Below are positions 35,408 to 46,816 of a stretch of DNA of 64,000 bases, one piece after another; position 1 is the stretch's first letter, and each line of letters opens with the position of its first letter. The DNA comes from Chrysopilus asiliformis. Its lineage: Eukaryota; Arthropoda; Insecta; Diptera; Rhagionidae. The stretch covers positions 90,336,991-90,400,990 of the forward strand of contig OZ035961.1 of NCBI GenBank assembly GCA_964034945.1, read 5' to 3'. A program made the translations under genes and the position numbers. A model generated the notes under the pieces. That model made no database searches. It was not told the origin of the DNA and was given only the letters and a program-made list of their open reading frames with translations.

Positions 35408-36708
35408 ATATTACTAGATTTAGTATACCATTTGTAACGCATTGAACCAATTGTCGGACACAAAAATGAACTACACCAGGATGTTAGGGATGATAAAAGA
35501 TTTTAATTTCCGCCTGTCTGTCCGTCTGTCTGTCCATCTGTCTATCTGTCCGTCTGTCTATATTTCTGTCCGTCTGTTCGTCTGTCTATCTGTCTATCTG
35601 TCTATCTGTCTATCTGTCTATCTGTCTATCTGTCTATCTGTCTATCTGTCTATCTGACTATCTGTCTATCTGTCTATCTATCTATCTGTCTATCTGTCTA
35701 TCTGTCTATCTCTCTATCTGTCTATCTGTCTATCTGTCTATCTGTCTATCTGTCTATCTGTCTATCTGTCTATCTGTCTATCTGTCTATCTGTCTATCTG
35801 TCTATCTGTCTATCTGTCTATCTGTCTATCTGTCTATCTGTCTATCTGTCTATCTGTCTATCTGTCTATCTGTCTATCTGTCTATCTGTCTATCTGTATA
35901 TCTGTCTATCTGCCTATCTGTCTATCTGTCTATCTGTCTATCTGTCTATCTGTCTATCTGTCTATCTGTCTATCTGTCTATCTGTCTATCTGTCTATCTG
36001 TCTGTCTATCTGTCTATCTGTCTATCTGTCTATCTGTCTATCTGTCTATCTGTCTATCTGTCTATCTGTCTATCTGTCTATCTATCTATCTGTCTATCTG
36101 TCTATCTGTCTATATGTCTATCTGTCTATCTGTCTATCTGTCTATCTGTCTATCTGTCTATCTGTCTATCTGTCTATCTGTCTATCTGTCTATCTGTCTA
36201 TCTGTCTATCTGTCTATCTGTCTATCAGTCTATCTGTCTATCTGTCTATCTGTCTATCTGTCTATCTGTCTGTCTATCTGTCCGTCTGTCTGTCGGTCGG
36301 TCTGTCTGTTTTTTTATCCGTCTGTCTGTCCGTGAACACCATAACTCTCGAAAGGATTGAGCTAGAGACTTGAAATTTTATATAGTTGCGTTTTCCGTAA
36401 ATAGCAAAGCCATGAACGGGCAAAATCGCACCATTCCTTCTTCCCTGCTCCATACATACAAAACAGGCTTCACAATTTTCTCAAAAACGGTGAGTCGTAT
36501 TGAAAAATTTATAATCACAAAATGTGTTTACATACTACATCGTTACATACTACAAAATTCAATGTGATCGATATTTCTCCCCTCTCCTATACAAATTGAT
36601 TTTTTTTTCATAAACTTTTGTCTGCCCTCAGAGTATTTGACGATTCGCCCCTGGCAATTGTAGCTTTTCATATGCTCTTCAGGCAAAATAAGGAAGTCGA
36701 AATTTTTC
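35408..36708 (+). repeat. DINE-like repeat with TCTGTCTA array (copy 2)
   Basis: Duplicate of 31700-33000. The array phase differs from copy 1, which closes the artefactual open frame early. Confidence 0.85.
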
Positions 36709-36991
36709 ATAAATACAATACTCTTCAATAAGAAAGTTCAAATATTTAAAATGTGAAATCAAATAATATAAAAATATTTTCTGTATTACATCACATATTT
36801 TAACTTTTTTTGCGAACATTGAAAAATAGAATTTCACTTGTCAAAACCATTCCCGTGAAAATTCATAATAAGACTGCGATGGGAACATATTTTTATATAT
36901 TTTTTCAAATTTTTTTAAACATATTAAATAAGAGTTTATAAAATTACCTTTAAGACCCATTTAACCTCAGAACTCTATCTCATTCCTAGCC

Positions 36992-37523
36992 TTTTTATAC
37001 CCGTATGGTGAAACCAAAGGGTATATTAACTTTGCCTTACCGTTTGTAACGCCAAGATCCCGTCATCACACAAAAAAATCAATTACACCAATGTGTTTAG
37101 AATGATGAAAAAAGTTGAATTTAGCATGTCCGTCCGTCCGTCTGTCCGTCTGTCTGTCCGTCTGTCTGTCTGTCTGTGGCGCGGATTGCGGGCGCACGGA
37201 TTGAACTAGAGACTTGAAATTTTGCGCAGATTCGTTTTTCGTAAAATGCGAGGCTAAGTTCGTTAATGGGCAAAAATGGACCATTAGGGGGGGTACCCCC
37301 CATACGAACGAAAACGTTTTTTGCGAATATCTCAAAAACGGTACATGTTATCAAAAAAGTGCAAGAACAAAAGTTATTTAGAATATTATTCTACATATAT
37401 CTCCCATACATCAAAATCCGATTGGAACAAGTTTTAAAAAAATCTTATTGGAAAATTTGAATTCAAATGAAATTTTGATACGCCGTTCAATTAAATAAAC
37501 CATATTAAACCATACGGGTTTTC
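36992..37523 (+). repeat. DINE/Helentron-like element (copy 2)
   Basis: Duplicate of 33284-33815, with the same head hairpin and inverted tail. Confidence 0.78.
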
Positions 37524-37717
37524 AATTATTGCCAGATTGCCAATTATAGCTTTTGTTATGTTTATATATTTTTTTGTAATTGCGCTTTGGGGGAAAATTG
37601 CGATTTTCTAAAGATAAAGATTTCGAAGTGTTGTAACTCAGATCCTACAGCAAATAAAAAATTGAAATTTTATATTTTTTAGCAAGCTGAGGGTAAATTA
37701 GGTGAGCCAAATTCTTA

Positions 37718-38175
37718 AAGGGCCCATAGACGGCCAACTTTGTTGCCAACCTGGTCGCCAACCTGTTGGCAACCAAGTTGTCAACATCAGTTTTAACAAG
37801 ATCCCGTCGACTTTAGGTGATTTCTCTAATTTTTTTATTGTTTATAGTTCACTATATGGTTATAGGACAACTATAGGGTATTAGTTGACTAGTGAAAAAT
37901 GAGTAAGGATTTGTTATTGGTATTGGTTTTAAACGAGTTGTGCGAAGATGAACAACTCAATGCAATTGAGATTGGCAACCAGGTTGTAAACTTGCCTACA
38001 GACACCCCAACATGAACGCCAACATGCTAAGTTTTCAAAATTTTTTGATTTTACACCAACCTCGTCGACAACATGAAAAACTAACCGCCAACTTGGCCAC
38101 AGACGTACAACATCGACTCCAACATTGCATGTTGGCGACCAGGTTGGCAACAAAGTTGGCCGTCTATGGGCCCTT
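37718..38175. mobile_element. Harbinger-like MITE (copy 2)
   Basis: Duplicate of 34010-34467, TTA flanks included. Confidence 0.88.
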
Positions 38176-38627
38176 TTAGAGCTTATCACAATTTCTTATT
38201 AGAATATTTTTACTTATTAGAGTCGAGAAAAGGCATTTCCATTATATTTTTAGTCCTTTTAGGGATGAAATACGTCAGATAATATTCTCAAATTATAGTA
38301 GAGCTCATTTCCTTTAAAATAAGTTGAAAAGCATCATTCTTATAAATAGAAATTTCTGTTAATTTTTGAATCATAAATCCTTGAAAACTTTAAGGATCAA
38401 TCACAAAAAAATTTAACGAAGTGGACATATTTATTGTTCGGGAATGTTTTCCAGCTCAAAATTATCTTTCAGAATCCACTAACTGAATGTCAGTAACAAA
38501 GACAGTGTCCTACAATGTAATCAAAAGATAAAATTTTCTAACTTGATACAATAAACCACTCCATAATTAGTGCTTATAACATCTAATAATGTTATGCAAT
38601 TGCAAAAGTATAAAATTTCCAATCAAA

Positions 38628-39240
38628 TTTCCAGTTTCGATACATGCAATTTCTTTTCTTTTACTTTACCTCAATTAAATCTCCAACTAACCGAATATGC
38701 AAATTCCGTTCAAACACTTGGAGAATTCCATCGTTGTTCGGTCCATATGCTAATTTGTAAACATAAATAACGAAAAGATCATTTTCTTGATTCGAAACTC
38801 AATGAGCACCAACCAAAACAAAGGCATTGCGGCATTTAATGTTTTTAAGCAACCGCACAGTGGCGATTTCTTTGTGTTAAAGACACGTTCGCGACTTTAA
38901 AGATTTTTTTTAAGTTGGCCAAATCGAGGTTCATTGCGGCCAAACATAATCCGGATTAAAGCTCCATAGTGGGCCGCATAAAAACGAGTTCGATGTGGAG
39001 TTGCAATGCGTTTGGAGCACAACATAAAGTGTTTCTGTAATAAAAACAAAAGCGAAAAACACAAGAAATACGCGAATGATTGAAGAAACAGTGAAGAAAC
39101 TTGAGTCTGACTGAGAGAAAAACCGCTAAAATTAAAAACGTTCAACTGAAAACCAGCTGGAAAAAACGAAGAAATTGAAAGTAATGTCGACTCGATTCCA
39201 TAAACATAAACAAGTCTTGGGGTAGAACCTATAGATTCAG
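38628..39240. other. Intron-like DNA before the 39241 exon
   Basis: Ends in an acceptor-like ACCTATAGATTCAG at 39240, with a stop (TAG) in the exon frame at 39232-39234. Otherwise no features. Confidence 0.45.
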
Positions 39241-39499
39241 ACGCCTACACAGAAGGCACCTTCGTCGGCCGTCAAGAGGTCGCCTCGCCGCAAAACAACG
39301 CTGGCCGCCACGTTGAAGGAGCGCCCAGGGTTTAAGAAAACAAAACTGTATCGAAAGGCGCAGCAATTTATTAAGAAGCTGCCAAAGAACAACGTTCTAC
39401 AGATTTGTAATCGATTCTGCTTGAAATTCCAAATCATCTTACCAGAATCTCGCGAGAACTTTGCCATAACGTTGCCATCGCTGAAACACTATAAGCCCT
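39241..39499 (+). CDS. Candidate internal exon of an unrecognised basic protein
   Basis: Starts after CAG at 39240 and ends at a strong donor, AGCCCT|GTAAGTCT. The 86 codons contain no methionine, so it can only be an internal exon. GC content is clearly above that of its flanks and codon usage looks normal. The peptide begins TPTQKAPSSAVKRSPRRKTT (basic, proline/serine-rich) and continues KERPGFKKTKLYRKAQQFIK, an amphipathic, lysine-rich stretch. A segment with cysteines and hydrophobic residues follows (VLQICNRFCLKFQIILPES). It enters in phase 0 and leaves in phase 1. The composition would suit a nuclear or nucleic-acid-binding protein, but I recognise no family. Among the host exon candidates this is the best supported. 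Confidence 0.55.
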
Positions 39500-40101
39500 G
39501 TAAGTCTGACAAATTTCCACGTTCTGATATCGAGAGTTTCAGCCGTCCGTCGTCGTGTGAATTTTGAAGTAGGTATTATGGGTTTGAGTTTTCTTATTGT
39601 AAAGCGTAAATCTAAGAGTTTGTTAAAGTAAAAAAAAACCAATTTTAAATTTGCGAAAAAAAATAGGGAAACTTGAAAATCAAGAAAATTTTGAAGTACC
39701 TACTAGAAAATTAAGAAAAAAACCTGACAGAACCGAGGGTCTTTTAAGCTCATATGAAATTTCCGAATATTCGACTCTAATTTTTTTATAATTGGCAATC
39801 GGGACTATAACCGAAATAGTTAATTTCAATTACAAAATAGTTCATTTCAATTACAAGAATAGTCAATTTAACCACAAATTAGTAAATTTTACTACTAAGT
39901 AGTTAAATTAATTATAAAAATAATCGATGTTGACTATTTTTGTAATTGAAACTATTTTTGTAATAATTGAAATGAACTATTTTAGTTAAAGCCCCGATTT
40001 CCTATTATAAAATTGTTAAATTTACTACTTTTTCTTTGTGTACACGACGATGCCAGCCACACACATCTTTCATGATTCGTCAAAAATTAAGATTTTAAAA
40101 A
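39500..40101. other. Intron-like DNA
   Basis: AT-rich. TAGTTAATTTCAATTACAAA-type units repeat imperfectly around 39810-39990. No gene. Confidence 0.45.
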
Positions 40102-40105
40102 TTAA

Positions 40106-40339
40106 CACGTTGACGGACAGTTGCGGCTATAGCCGTCAAGTTCAAGTTCACTATGTGACATGACGGCAATAGCCGTCCAATACGAAACGGTCGTTTTTAG
40201 ACACTGCGGCTGTAGCAGCACAAATGTGCATTTACCAGCGTACAAGTAGAAGCCTAGTGTCAATTTTCGAATTTCACTTGTTTCTACTGTCGAATTTCAC
40301 TTGTTCGAATTTCACTTGTTTCTACTGTCCGTCAACGTG
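40106..40339. mobile_element. piggyBac-type MITE (234 bp)
   Basis: TTAA at 40102-40105 and 40340-40343 flanks perfect 16-bp inverted ends, CACGTTGACGGACAGT. The inner motif GGCTATAGCC occurs just inside the left end and again as GGCAATAGCC. Non-coding. Confidence 0.83.
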
Positions 40340-40479
40340 TTAAGATCGTCAAAAATTAAGGAAGGCTTTAATGCATCCACCGTTTGGTCCTAACATTGCA
40401 CCATCGGACAATTTCTTTTAATCTTTTCAACACTCCCTTGCTGGTCTGTAAAAACTAATTCGACGAAAAGAAAAAACAC

Positions 40480-40905
40480 GTTATTCTTACAGGACCTTCC
40501 GCTAACCTTACAGACTTTTTAAAGTCAGAATCGGATTCATCGACCAAAAACCTCCAGATGAGTTTTTTCCGCAAAATTTGAAGAAAAAGATAATCACTTT
40601 CCATTATTCTTACCAGGATGAAGTGGTGAAAATATTGTATTGTCATCGGCGTTACGAATGTGTGTAAAGTTTTATACCAATCGGATGAGTGGAAGTGGGT
40701 CAAACTTATATTACAATTTTTGACCCTGACGGACGAACAGACATACAAACAGATAGACGGACAGACAGATGGACAAACACACGGGCAGGCAGACGGACAG
40801 ACCGACAGAACTGCAGACCGACAGACCAACAGACGGACAGACAGACGGACAGACGGACAGACAGACGGACAGACCGACGAACAGATACGAAAGCAAGCTA
40901 AATAA
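40480..40905 (-). repeat. CTGTCTGT-linked repeat family, minus orientation
   Basis: Read on the minus strand, a CTGTCCGTCTG tract leads to GGGTCAAA, GATGACAATACAATATTTTC, CTCATCTGGAGGTTTTTGG and CCTGTAAGAATAACG. The same series is seen at 60190-60735. The open frames over the tract are artefacts of the repeat. Confidence 0.75.
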
Positions 40906-42850
40906 AAGCTTCTAAAAAAATTGTTTACGCTTTGATTAAAAAAGGCCCGATACTTTTTCCCCAATCCAATATAATAGATTCTAAATTTTGAACAATACAA
41001 AAATCCTGTGATGATCACAAAAGTTCAGCTTCTATTTTTTCAATTCTATGCTAAGTTATGCCCTGTTATCGAAGCATAATTGATCGCCTTTAGTGCGATC
41101 TTGTGTAAAACTCGGCTTAAATTCATGTTTTGCTGGCGTTTGTGACTGACGTGACTGGGCTACCATACTGAAGTTGAAAACTGGTTCCCAAAGATATAAT
41201 CCGTGGCTCATTTGGATTGCAAATCACATTATCGGCGCTAGAGCCTCCACCTAGAAGATCGCACAAAAGTCCAGACATTAGCCGAACTAAATCTGTTTAA
41301 AAACGTTCGCATTTACTATGCGCGCTGACCAAGGAGAATTCGTCTCTACTATAATATCTAAAAACTCTAGCTTAATCGACAGAAAATGGATCTACCTGTG
41401 GCCGAAGTAAGGGCTTGGCTGTGATATGGAGAAGCTATCGCGTCTTCTTGATTTCTGGCTCGCTGGGAAGAATTCAAAGGCGCAAAAACATTAATCATAG
41501 GAACTGACTATGAAAGGGAATCCTGAGCACATCAAGTCCAAGCTATAGGCAAGCATTTTAATAGCAGATTCCAATGCCCTTCAAGCAAACCATGTTACCT
41601 TCGTGATATCTGGTTTTTGACTAGCAGCACATCTTGTAATCGAATCCCATCCTCATGTACGAATGTTTGTGGTGGATTTTTTTTGTGCGAAATAATTACA
41701 AAATGTGCACTTTGTCTTATCTTGTTGAAATGGCTTGGCGCGAGCGTCTTCGTGAGGCTTCATTAATTAAACTTGAACGTGGATTACAATACAGATTGGC
41801 AGGAAAACAGAAGCTTCACTGTTTTGAATCTTGACTCGATTTCACGGCTAAGGTGGCGATGCGATGTTGACTTATTATGCACCTTGCATCCATTCGAAAG
41901 TCAAGATTAAAAACTCGAGTTCAACAATTTGTTCGATAAGTCTTTTGTCGTTGTTTAAACCAAGTTGAATAATCCCGAACGCATATCCCATCGCATCCGC
42001 TTACAAATCCGCGGATAACACGATGACAACCAAACGCCATCCAGGTATATGCTAAAAGCGCGCGACACCTTCGCCGATTAACCATCGAAGATCAATGTTC
42101 AATGTCAGACAGAACAGAAGATTCAATGTTGTGATAGCTTGGAAAACTTCACGATAATCCACGGGAATTGAATGCAGCTTTGTTGCGACCGAGGGGTTTT
42201 CGTAATTTTGTTTTAAAAAAAACATTATCGAATAATAAAAGGTGTTGTCAGAACAAATGTTTTAATGCTGCTTCATATGTCAAACATAAGTCGGGGGAGA
42301 TTATTTTCGCCTCTTGTTATCGGGGTGCGACAAAATGACGACTCATATCCGATAAACTGTCCAAGACAAGGCGTTTTATTTATGGGAATTTACTGCAGGA
42401 TGAGAGATTATCGAATATTTATTATAATCACTATTTGCTCATATATGGATGCCAAATCCCAATAAACAAAAGATGAAATTCTGATTTCGTTGGCCAGACA
42501 TTAGGTCGGCTAAATTTCATATTTTGTTTATGTTGATTTTGTGATAATGATAAGAAATTCATAATCTGTTTATCTTACAAAGCAATTCAGATTACAATGC
42601 AAACTTAACACTTAGCTGATCCAGCAAATATTTGCATTTTAGACACATTCGACGTGACTTCCGATTGGAATTTGGGTTTTTTTTTTTCAAAATTTAATCA
42701 ATTTTTAACAGAAAATGTCAATCTTTTGTTTTAGTTATCTAGAAATTTGTGGAAATAAATTACTTCCGGATTTTTTAATTAAATTTTACACAAAAAAACC
42801 CATATCGTTAAAAAAAAGAAGTATTTTTCTGAAAATATGAAAATATTTTA
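40906..42850. other. Unassigned, moderately GC-rich DNA
   Basis: The stretch 41040-42200 is less AT-rich than average and may hold decayed retroelement or old host sequence. No motif is firm enough to name. A short open frame at 42265-42465 has no exon borders. Confidence 0.35.
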
Positions 42851-42856
42851 GATTTA

Positions 42857-42956
42857 CAGCCCCATTCTGGCGACTGTCACTACTTAATCGAAGGAGCTTC
42901 AATTTCTATGGACCTGTGATTTGTGACTGAACTGTCACAACACCAGAATAGGCCCG
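42857..42956. mobile_element. Small TTA-flanked MITE (100 bp)
   Basis: TTA at 42854-42856 and 42957-42959 flanks CAGCCCCATTCTGG and CGGGCCTATTCTGG ends, imperfect inverted repeats followed by GTGACAGT/ACTGTCAC. Non-coding. Confidence 0.5.
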
Positions 42957-43186
42957 TTATAAACTAATAAATTGCAATTTAAGAGAAAAAAAACTTTTTT
43001 CGCAGACAAAAGTAAGATGAAAGTGAAATGCGCCGCAGGTGAAATTTTTTATTGGTTTCCTAGGGATTGAAGCGCCATCTGTCGTCATTTAATCGGACAC
43101 TATCGTGTTTTTGAGGGCACGCGAGAGGAAAAGGTGGTCTCAGGGGGTCCGGAAAATTTTGAGCAAATTGGGAGTTGGCTATAAGC

Positions 43187-43290
43187 GTTTTCACACACAG
43201 GTTTTCTTTAATATGAGTTTAAACTGACAGTTTTCTATGGTTTTCAGTCAGTTTAAACTCTTATTAAAGAAAAACTGTATTTAAAAACGA
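43187..43290. repeat. Hairpin-forming palindrome (MITE-like)
   Basis: Arms TTTTCTTTAATATGAGTTTA and its near complement (GTTTAAACTC...AAAGAAAAA) surround a short AGTTTTCTATGGTTTTCA loop. Target duplication unclear. Confidence 0.6.
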
Positions 43291-43446
43291 CTATGAATAC
43301 ATCCTTTCTCGAAATTGTGAGACTTTTGCTTTGTCCAAAATTTGTGATGGCAACCTTAACCCTTTGTTGACAGTCGGTACTTTTAAGTACCACCAACTTT
43401 AAATCCTTATATTTGTTGCTTATCTAATAGTATCAACATTCTATAT

Positions 43447-43531
43447 ATCATATCATATCATACCATATCATATCATATCATATCATATCATATCATATCA
43501 TATCATATCATATCATATCATATCATACTAA
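43447..43531 (+). repeat. (TATCA)n pentanucleotide array
   Basis: About 16 TATCA units with one TACCA variant, lying directly against the 5' end of the Helitron. Confidence 0.92.
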
Positions 43532-44013
43532 TCATACTCATACTAATATATAAAAATTAGTTGGTGTCTGTCTGTCTGTCTGTTCCTCTTTCACACAAAA
43601 ACGGCTGAACCGATTTACTTGAAATTTGGCATGAGTATCTGTGGTAGTTCTGGTTCCACCATAGGCATATGTAAAAGTAGCGCGAGGGGTGGGGGGAGTA
43701 AGGGGAAGGGGTAAAGTTATTTCGAAACTTAGTTTTTGCGCTATGTTCGCGGGGAAACCACTGAACCGATTGGCCTGAAATTTGGCATAGATGTTCGTCG
43801 GGGGTCCAGCCCCAACATAGACCCATTAAAAAGTAGAGGTGGGGGAGTAAGGGGAGGAGGTAAAGTGATCTCGAAACTTAGCTGTTCCTCTATGTTACCC
43901 TTTCGCGGGGGAACTACCGAGCCGATTGGGCTGAAGTTTAGCTCCAACATAGACCATCAAAAAAAAAAAAATTTGAAAAAACTTAACCCGGCAATGACGG
44001 GTATGTAAGCTAG
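43532..44013 (+). mobile_element. Non-autonomous Helitron (about 480 bp)
   Basis: The 5' end is TC after A, in ATCATACTCATACTAATATA; a start at 43538 is also possible. The 3' end is a CCCG...CGGG hairpin then CTAG, followed by host T at 44014, as Helitrons insert between A and T. About 120-bp internal units repeat ACCGATTNGNCTGAAATTTGG. No Rep/helicase. Confidence 0.7.
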
Positions 44014-44130
44014 TACTTCTATATATTTCTATATACCACAGGCGTAAATACCACCCCTCCATAAAATTAGTTCAAAAAAGTCATGGTTATTGATTTATTG
44101 TTGTCCACTTCCTGGTCCACAAAGGGCTAA

Positions 44131-45198
44131 CTGGGGGACGATTGGACCCCTACGACGTTTTAGAGTTTATGTTTTTTTCCGGTTTGTTAAAAATAGTTAT
44201 GCTGAAAAAAAATATTGGACCAGCATCTATGTGATAAAAATAAGGCTCAAAGTTGCTCAAACAAATGGTTGGTAAACTTGGTCCAAAACGAATTCTTTAA
44301 GAATACTGCTTGCATTTTATTGGATTTTTCTGTTTCTCAGATTACATTACCGTTGCATTTCTCCTTAACAGATTACCTAATGTGGAAATTATTTTACATT
44401 AAGTAATTTATTGCATTCACTTACTCAGGAAATTTTTTTATCAAAGTGAATCATGTCTGACGAGTGTTGAATCACTCGAAACCAAACTCCAGCTTTTTTA
44501 TTAAACAACATTAAAAAGGTCTTTTTTACTGTAGTTGATAATTGCGTCTGACTCTTGTTTACGACTCTTAATTTAAAAAGTTCATTTATTGAACCGAATC
44601 AGGTGAATTAAGCTAAATTATGTCATCACAAAATACTTCTTAAGCATTTAAATTAAGCCCATCCCACTTTTTTTCTTTAAAAAAAGGTCATTTTAAGTCC
44701 GCTGACAGGTCAAAATATTCTTGCCGCCAGAAATTACATTCATAAAAGATAATTCCTAAATCATTTTTTTATTTGTTTTCATTTATGATAATCATATAAT
44801 TCTGACTCATTTTTATATTCTAGAAAAATACTTCTTGTGATAATAAATGTGTGCTGCCTTTTAAAAGTAAGTTTTACTATCACAATCTCTGGGTCATAGA
44901 AATGAATGTAAATATGACTCTAGAATGTCCATAATAATCGACAAGACTTTGGTAACTCGGTTAAGAATGCGATTTTATTGGCGACATCTTTCTTTCTAAT
45001 ATTAGTCAACAAATGTTTTTTTGTTTATTTTTTGGTAAGAATAAAATATGTTAATCTGTTAGTTTAAGAATATTTAATCAAAAAAGAGAATAAAAGTACA
45101 GGCGCACCTCGATTTACGATGCTTTTGGACAAGAAAATCACCTTTATGTATGTCTATTTCGGCAAGAATAATATAATATAGGTGAAAACATCTCATAT
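44131..45198. other. Unassigned AT-rich DNA
   Basis: Near 45100 a GTACAGGCGCACCTCG stretch resembles the end of the MITE at 52758-53005. Otherwise nothing recognised. Confidence 0.4.
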
Positions 45199-45270
45199 AT
45201 AGGGTGACAATACGTCCCGGGATAGTCCCGGAATCAGGCATTTCCGGGACTATCCGGGATTGTTTAATTA

Positions 45271-45398
45271 GAGCCCGTTTGCACATATTATTCTTAAAAA
45301 ATTAAGTTGCGGTTAGCCTTCTTAAACCGTAGAAATTCTGGGACTTAAATAGTTTAAGTTGAACATTAGTTGCTAAGTTTCGATGTTGCAGACGACAC
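45271..45398. mobile_element. Harbinger-like MITE (128 bp), GGCCCGTTTGC family
   Basis: TTA at 45268-45270 and 45399-45401 flanks GAGCCCGTTTGC and GTGTCGTCTGC-type ends. The interior GTTAGCCTTCTTAAACCGTA matches the family. Confidence 0.72.
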
Positions 45399-45401
45399 TT
45401 A

Positions 45402-45646
45402 GGCACTTGACACACCGAATGCGAATTCGCACCGCATTGCGAAAAAGTTCAAGTTTAACACGCGATCTTATATCATATGTCATCTACATGAGCTCTAATT
45501 TTATATTACGTAACAATGCGGTCTCCCCAAAATTGCACTCTCTGCAAAAATAGAACTCATGTAGATTACATACAATATAAGATCGCTTGGTAAACTTGAA
45601 CTTTTTCGCAATGCGGTGCGAATTCGCATTCGGTGTGCCAAGTGCC
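45402..45646. mobile_element. Long-armed Harbinger-like MITE (245 bp)
   Basis: TTA at 45399-45401 and 45647-45649. Arms of over 70 bases begin GGCACTTGACACACCGAATG on the left and GGCACTTGGCACACCGAATG on the right. The left TTA is also the right duplication of the preceding MITE. Confidence 0.85.
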
Positions 45647-45739
45647 TTAGGGATATAATTTAATTAACACTAAAAAACCAACATGCAAAAACTTTTGTTT
45701 TTTTGAGTGTAGTTCGGCTTTGGTTCAAGAGTGAAGTGG

Positions 45740-46080
45740 ATTTTTTTGTTTTGGTTCCTAGAATTTTAAATTTGGTTCTAGTTTTAGTTTCTTAAATTTC
45801 AAATATTTGGTTTAGGTTCTGTTTTGGTTTATAAAATTCCAAAAATCTAGTTCTAATTTTGGTTCCTAGAATTTTAAATTTGGTTCTAGTTTTGGTTTTC
45901 TTAAATTTCAAAAATTTGGGTTTGATTTTGGTTTGTAAAATTCCAAAAACCAAAATTTTGGTTCCTAAAATTTCAAAATTTGGTTCTAACGTTGATTTTG
46001 GTATCTTAAATTCCAAAAATTTGTACCTGGTTTTGGTTCTGGTTTTGGTTCTCTGAATTTTTAATGATTTAGTGGCTTTT
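45740..46080 (+). repeat. Degenerate tandem repeat, TTTGGTTCTAGTTTTGGTTC units
   Basis: Units of GGTTCTAGTTTTGGTT, then a CTAGAATTTTAAATT or CTTAAATTTCAAAAA tail, recur about every 55-65 bases. Open frames here are lysine/threonine repeats without coding value. Confidence 0.75.
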
Positions 46081-46599
46081 ATTCTTACCAAAAACTGGTA
46101 GACGCAATTTGGAATGTTTTTTTGTACTAGATCACCATCAAAAAAAGTGCTAGACGCTAAATATGGTCGAAAGTAAAAAATAATAAGAATTTTTTGATCT
46201 TAGGAATTCAAATTTAAACCGAACCGAACCACTAAAAAATTGCTGGCCCTTGATTTGATTACAACATTTTTTTTAAAAACCGATTGGGTTTTGTTTCGTT
46301 TCGGTCATCGCTCTTTTAGAGGTGTTCAGTTTAGGGTTTGGTTTTGGTTCACTCAAATTTCTATGGTTCAATAGTTTTTGGTTCGGTTCAAAAAACCGGT
46401 TGGCATCTCTGCTAAAAAACGATCACTAAATATAAATTAAAATGATTAATTAGAAATGATTAAATTGTTGTAAAAACTTTACACTTCACCCTCATCTCCC
46501 ATCTTTTCCCGGAATTACACAAAATAATTCTGGTCACCCTACTTATAGTGATATTTTTCGGTGTATTAATTTTATGTATCCTCCTCCTCTCCGGCTATG

Positions 46600-46816
46600 C
46601 TACTGTGTAACACATACGCCATTTGTACAAAATCGATTAAAAAGGCGCCGCAGGCGAAAAATTGCAATTTACATCGACCCCCAGCCGAAGTAGAAAAATG
46701 TTTTGCACATTTAGTGATCGTTTTCTCTAGTATTTCCAGGAAAAATACAGGATAAAAATTAAGTTCCCGGGACGCCAGAAAAACATGTTTAAATCCGGGA
46801 CGTATGATCACCATAG
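46600..46816 (-). mobile_element. TAGGGTGACCATA-family fragment, minus orientation
   Basis: Read on the minus strand, CTATGGTGATCATACGTCCC begins the copy, followed by GGCGTCCCGGGAACTTAA and a CGCCTGCGGCGCC block near 46645. Confidence 0.55.

Larger units (their letters stand above)
34913..38620. repeat. 3708-bp tandem duplication, copy 2
   Basis: Second copy of 31205-34912. By my count the 8-bp array here has one extra unit before 35657, a second before 35895 and two fewer before 36079, so the copy length is unchanged overall. I noticed no differences outside the array. Confidence 0.93.
43360..44126. mobile_element. piggyBac-type MITE interrupted by a microsatellite and a Helitron
   Basis: TTAA at 43356-43359 and CTAA (decayed TTAA) at 44127-44130 flank CCCTTTGTTGACAG and CCCTTTGTGGACCAG ends. 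The palindrome GGTACTTTTAAGTACC lies just inside the left end, as in the other TTAA MITEs. Non-coding. Confidence 0.6.
45200..46541. mobile_element. Long TAGGGTGAC-family repeat with nested MITEs
   Basis: Left end TAGGGTGACAATACGTCCCG and right end CTGGTCACCCTA are inverted. CCCGGGA/TCCGGGA repeats lie near the left end. Two MITEs (45271-45646) and a degenerate GGTTTT-type tandem region lie inside. No coding region. Confidence 0.55.

Noticed and set aside
40455..41018. 187-codon minus-strand frame
   Set aside because: Half of it is CTGTC-tract translation; the rest is repeat family sequence. No domain.
41290..41400. RADQGEFVSTI, recalling the D-x-G-x-E-F pattern of integrases
   Set aside because: Only one short match, with no neighbouring integrase motifs in the same frame.
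45792..46091. Lys/Thr-rich minus-strand frame
   Set aside because: Translation of the degenerate GGTTTTGGTTC tandem repeat.
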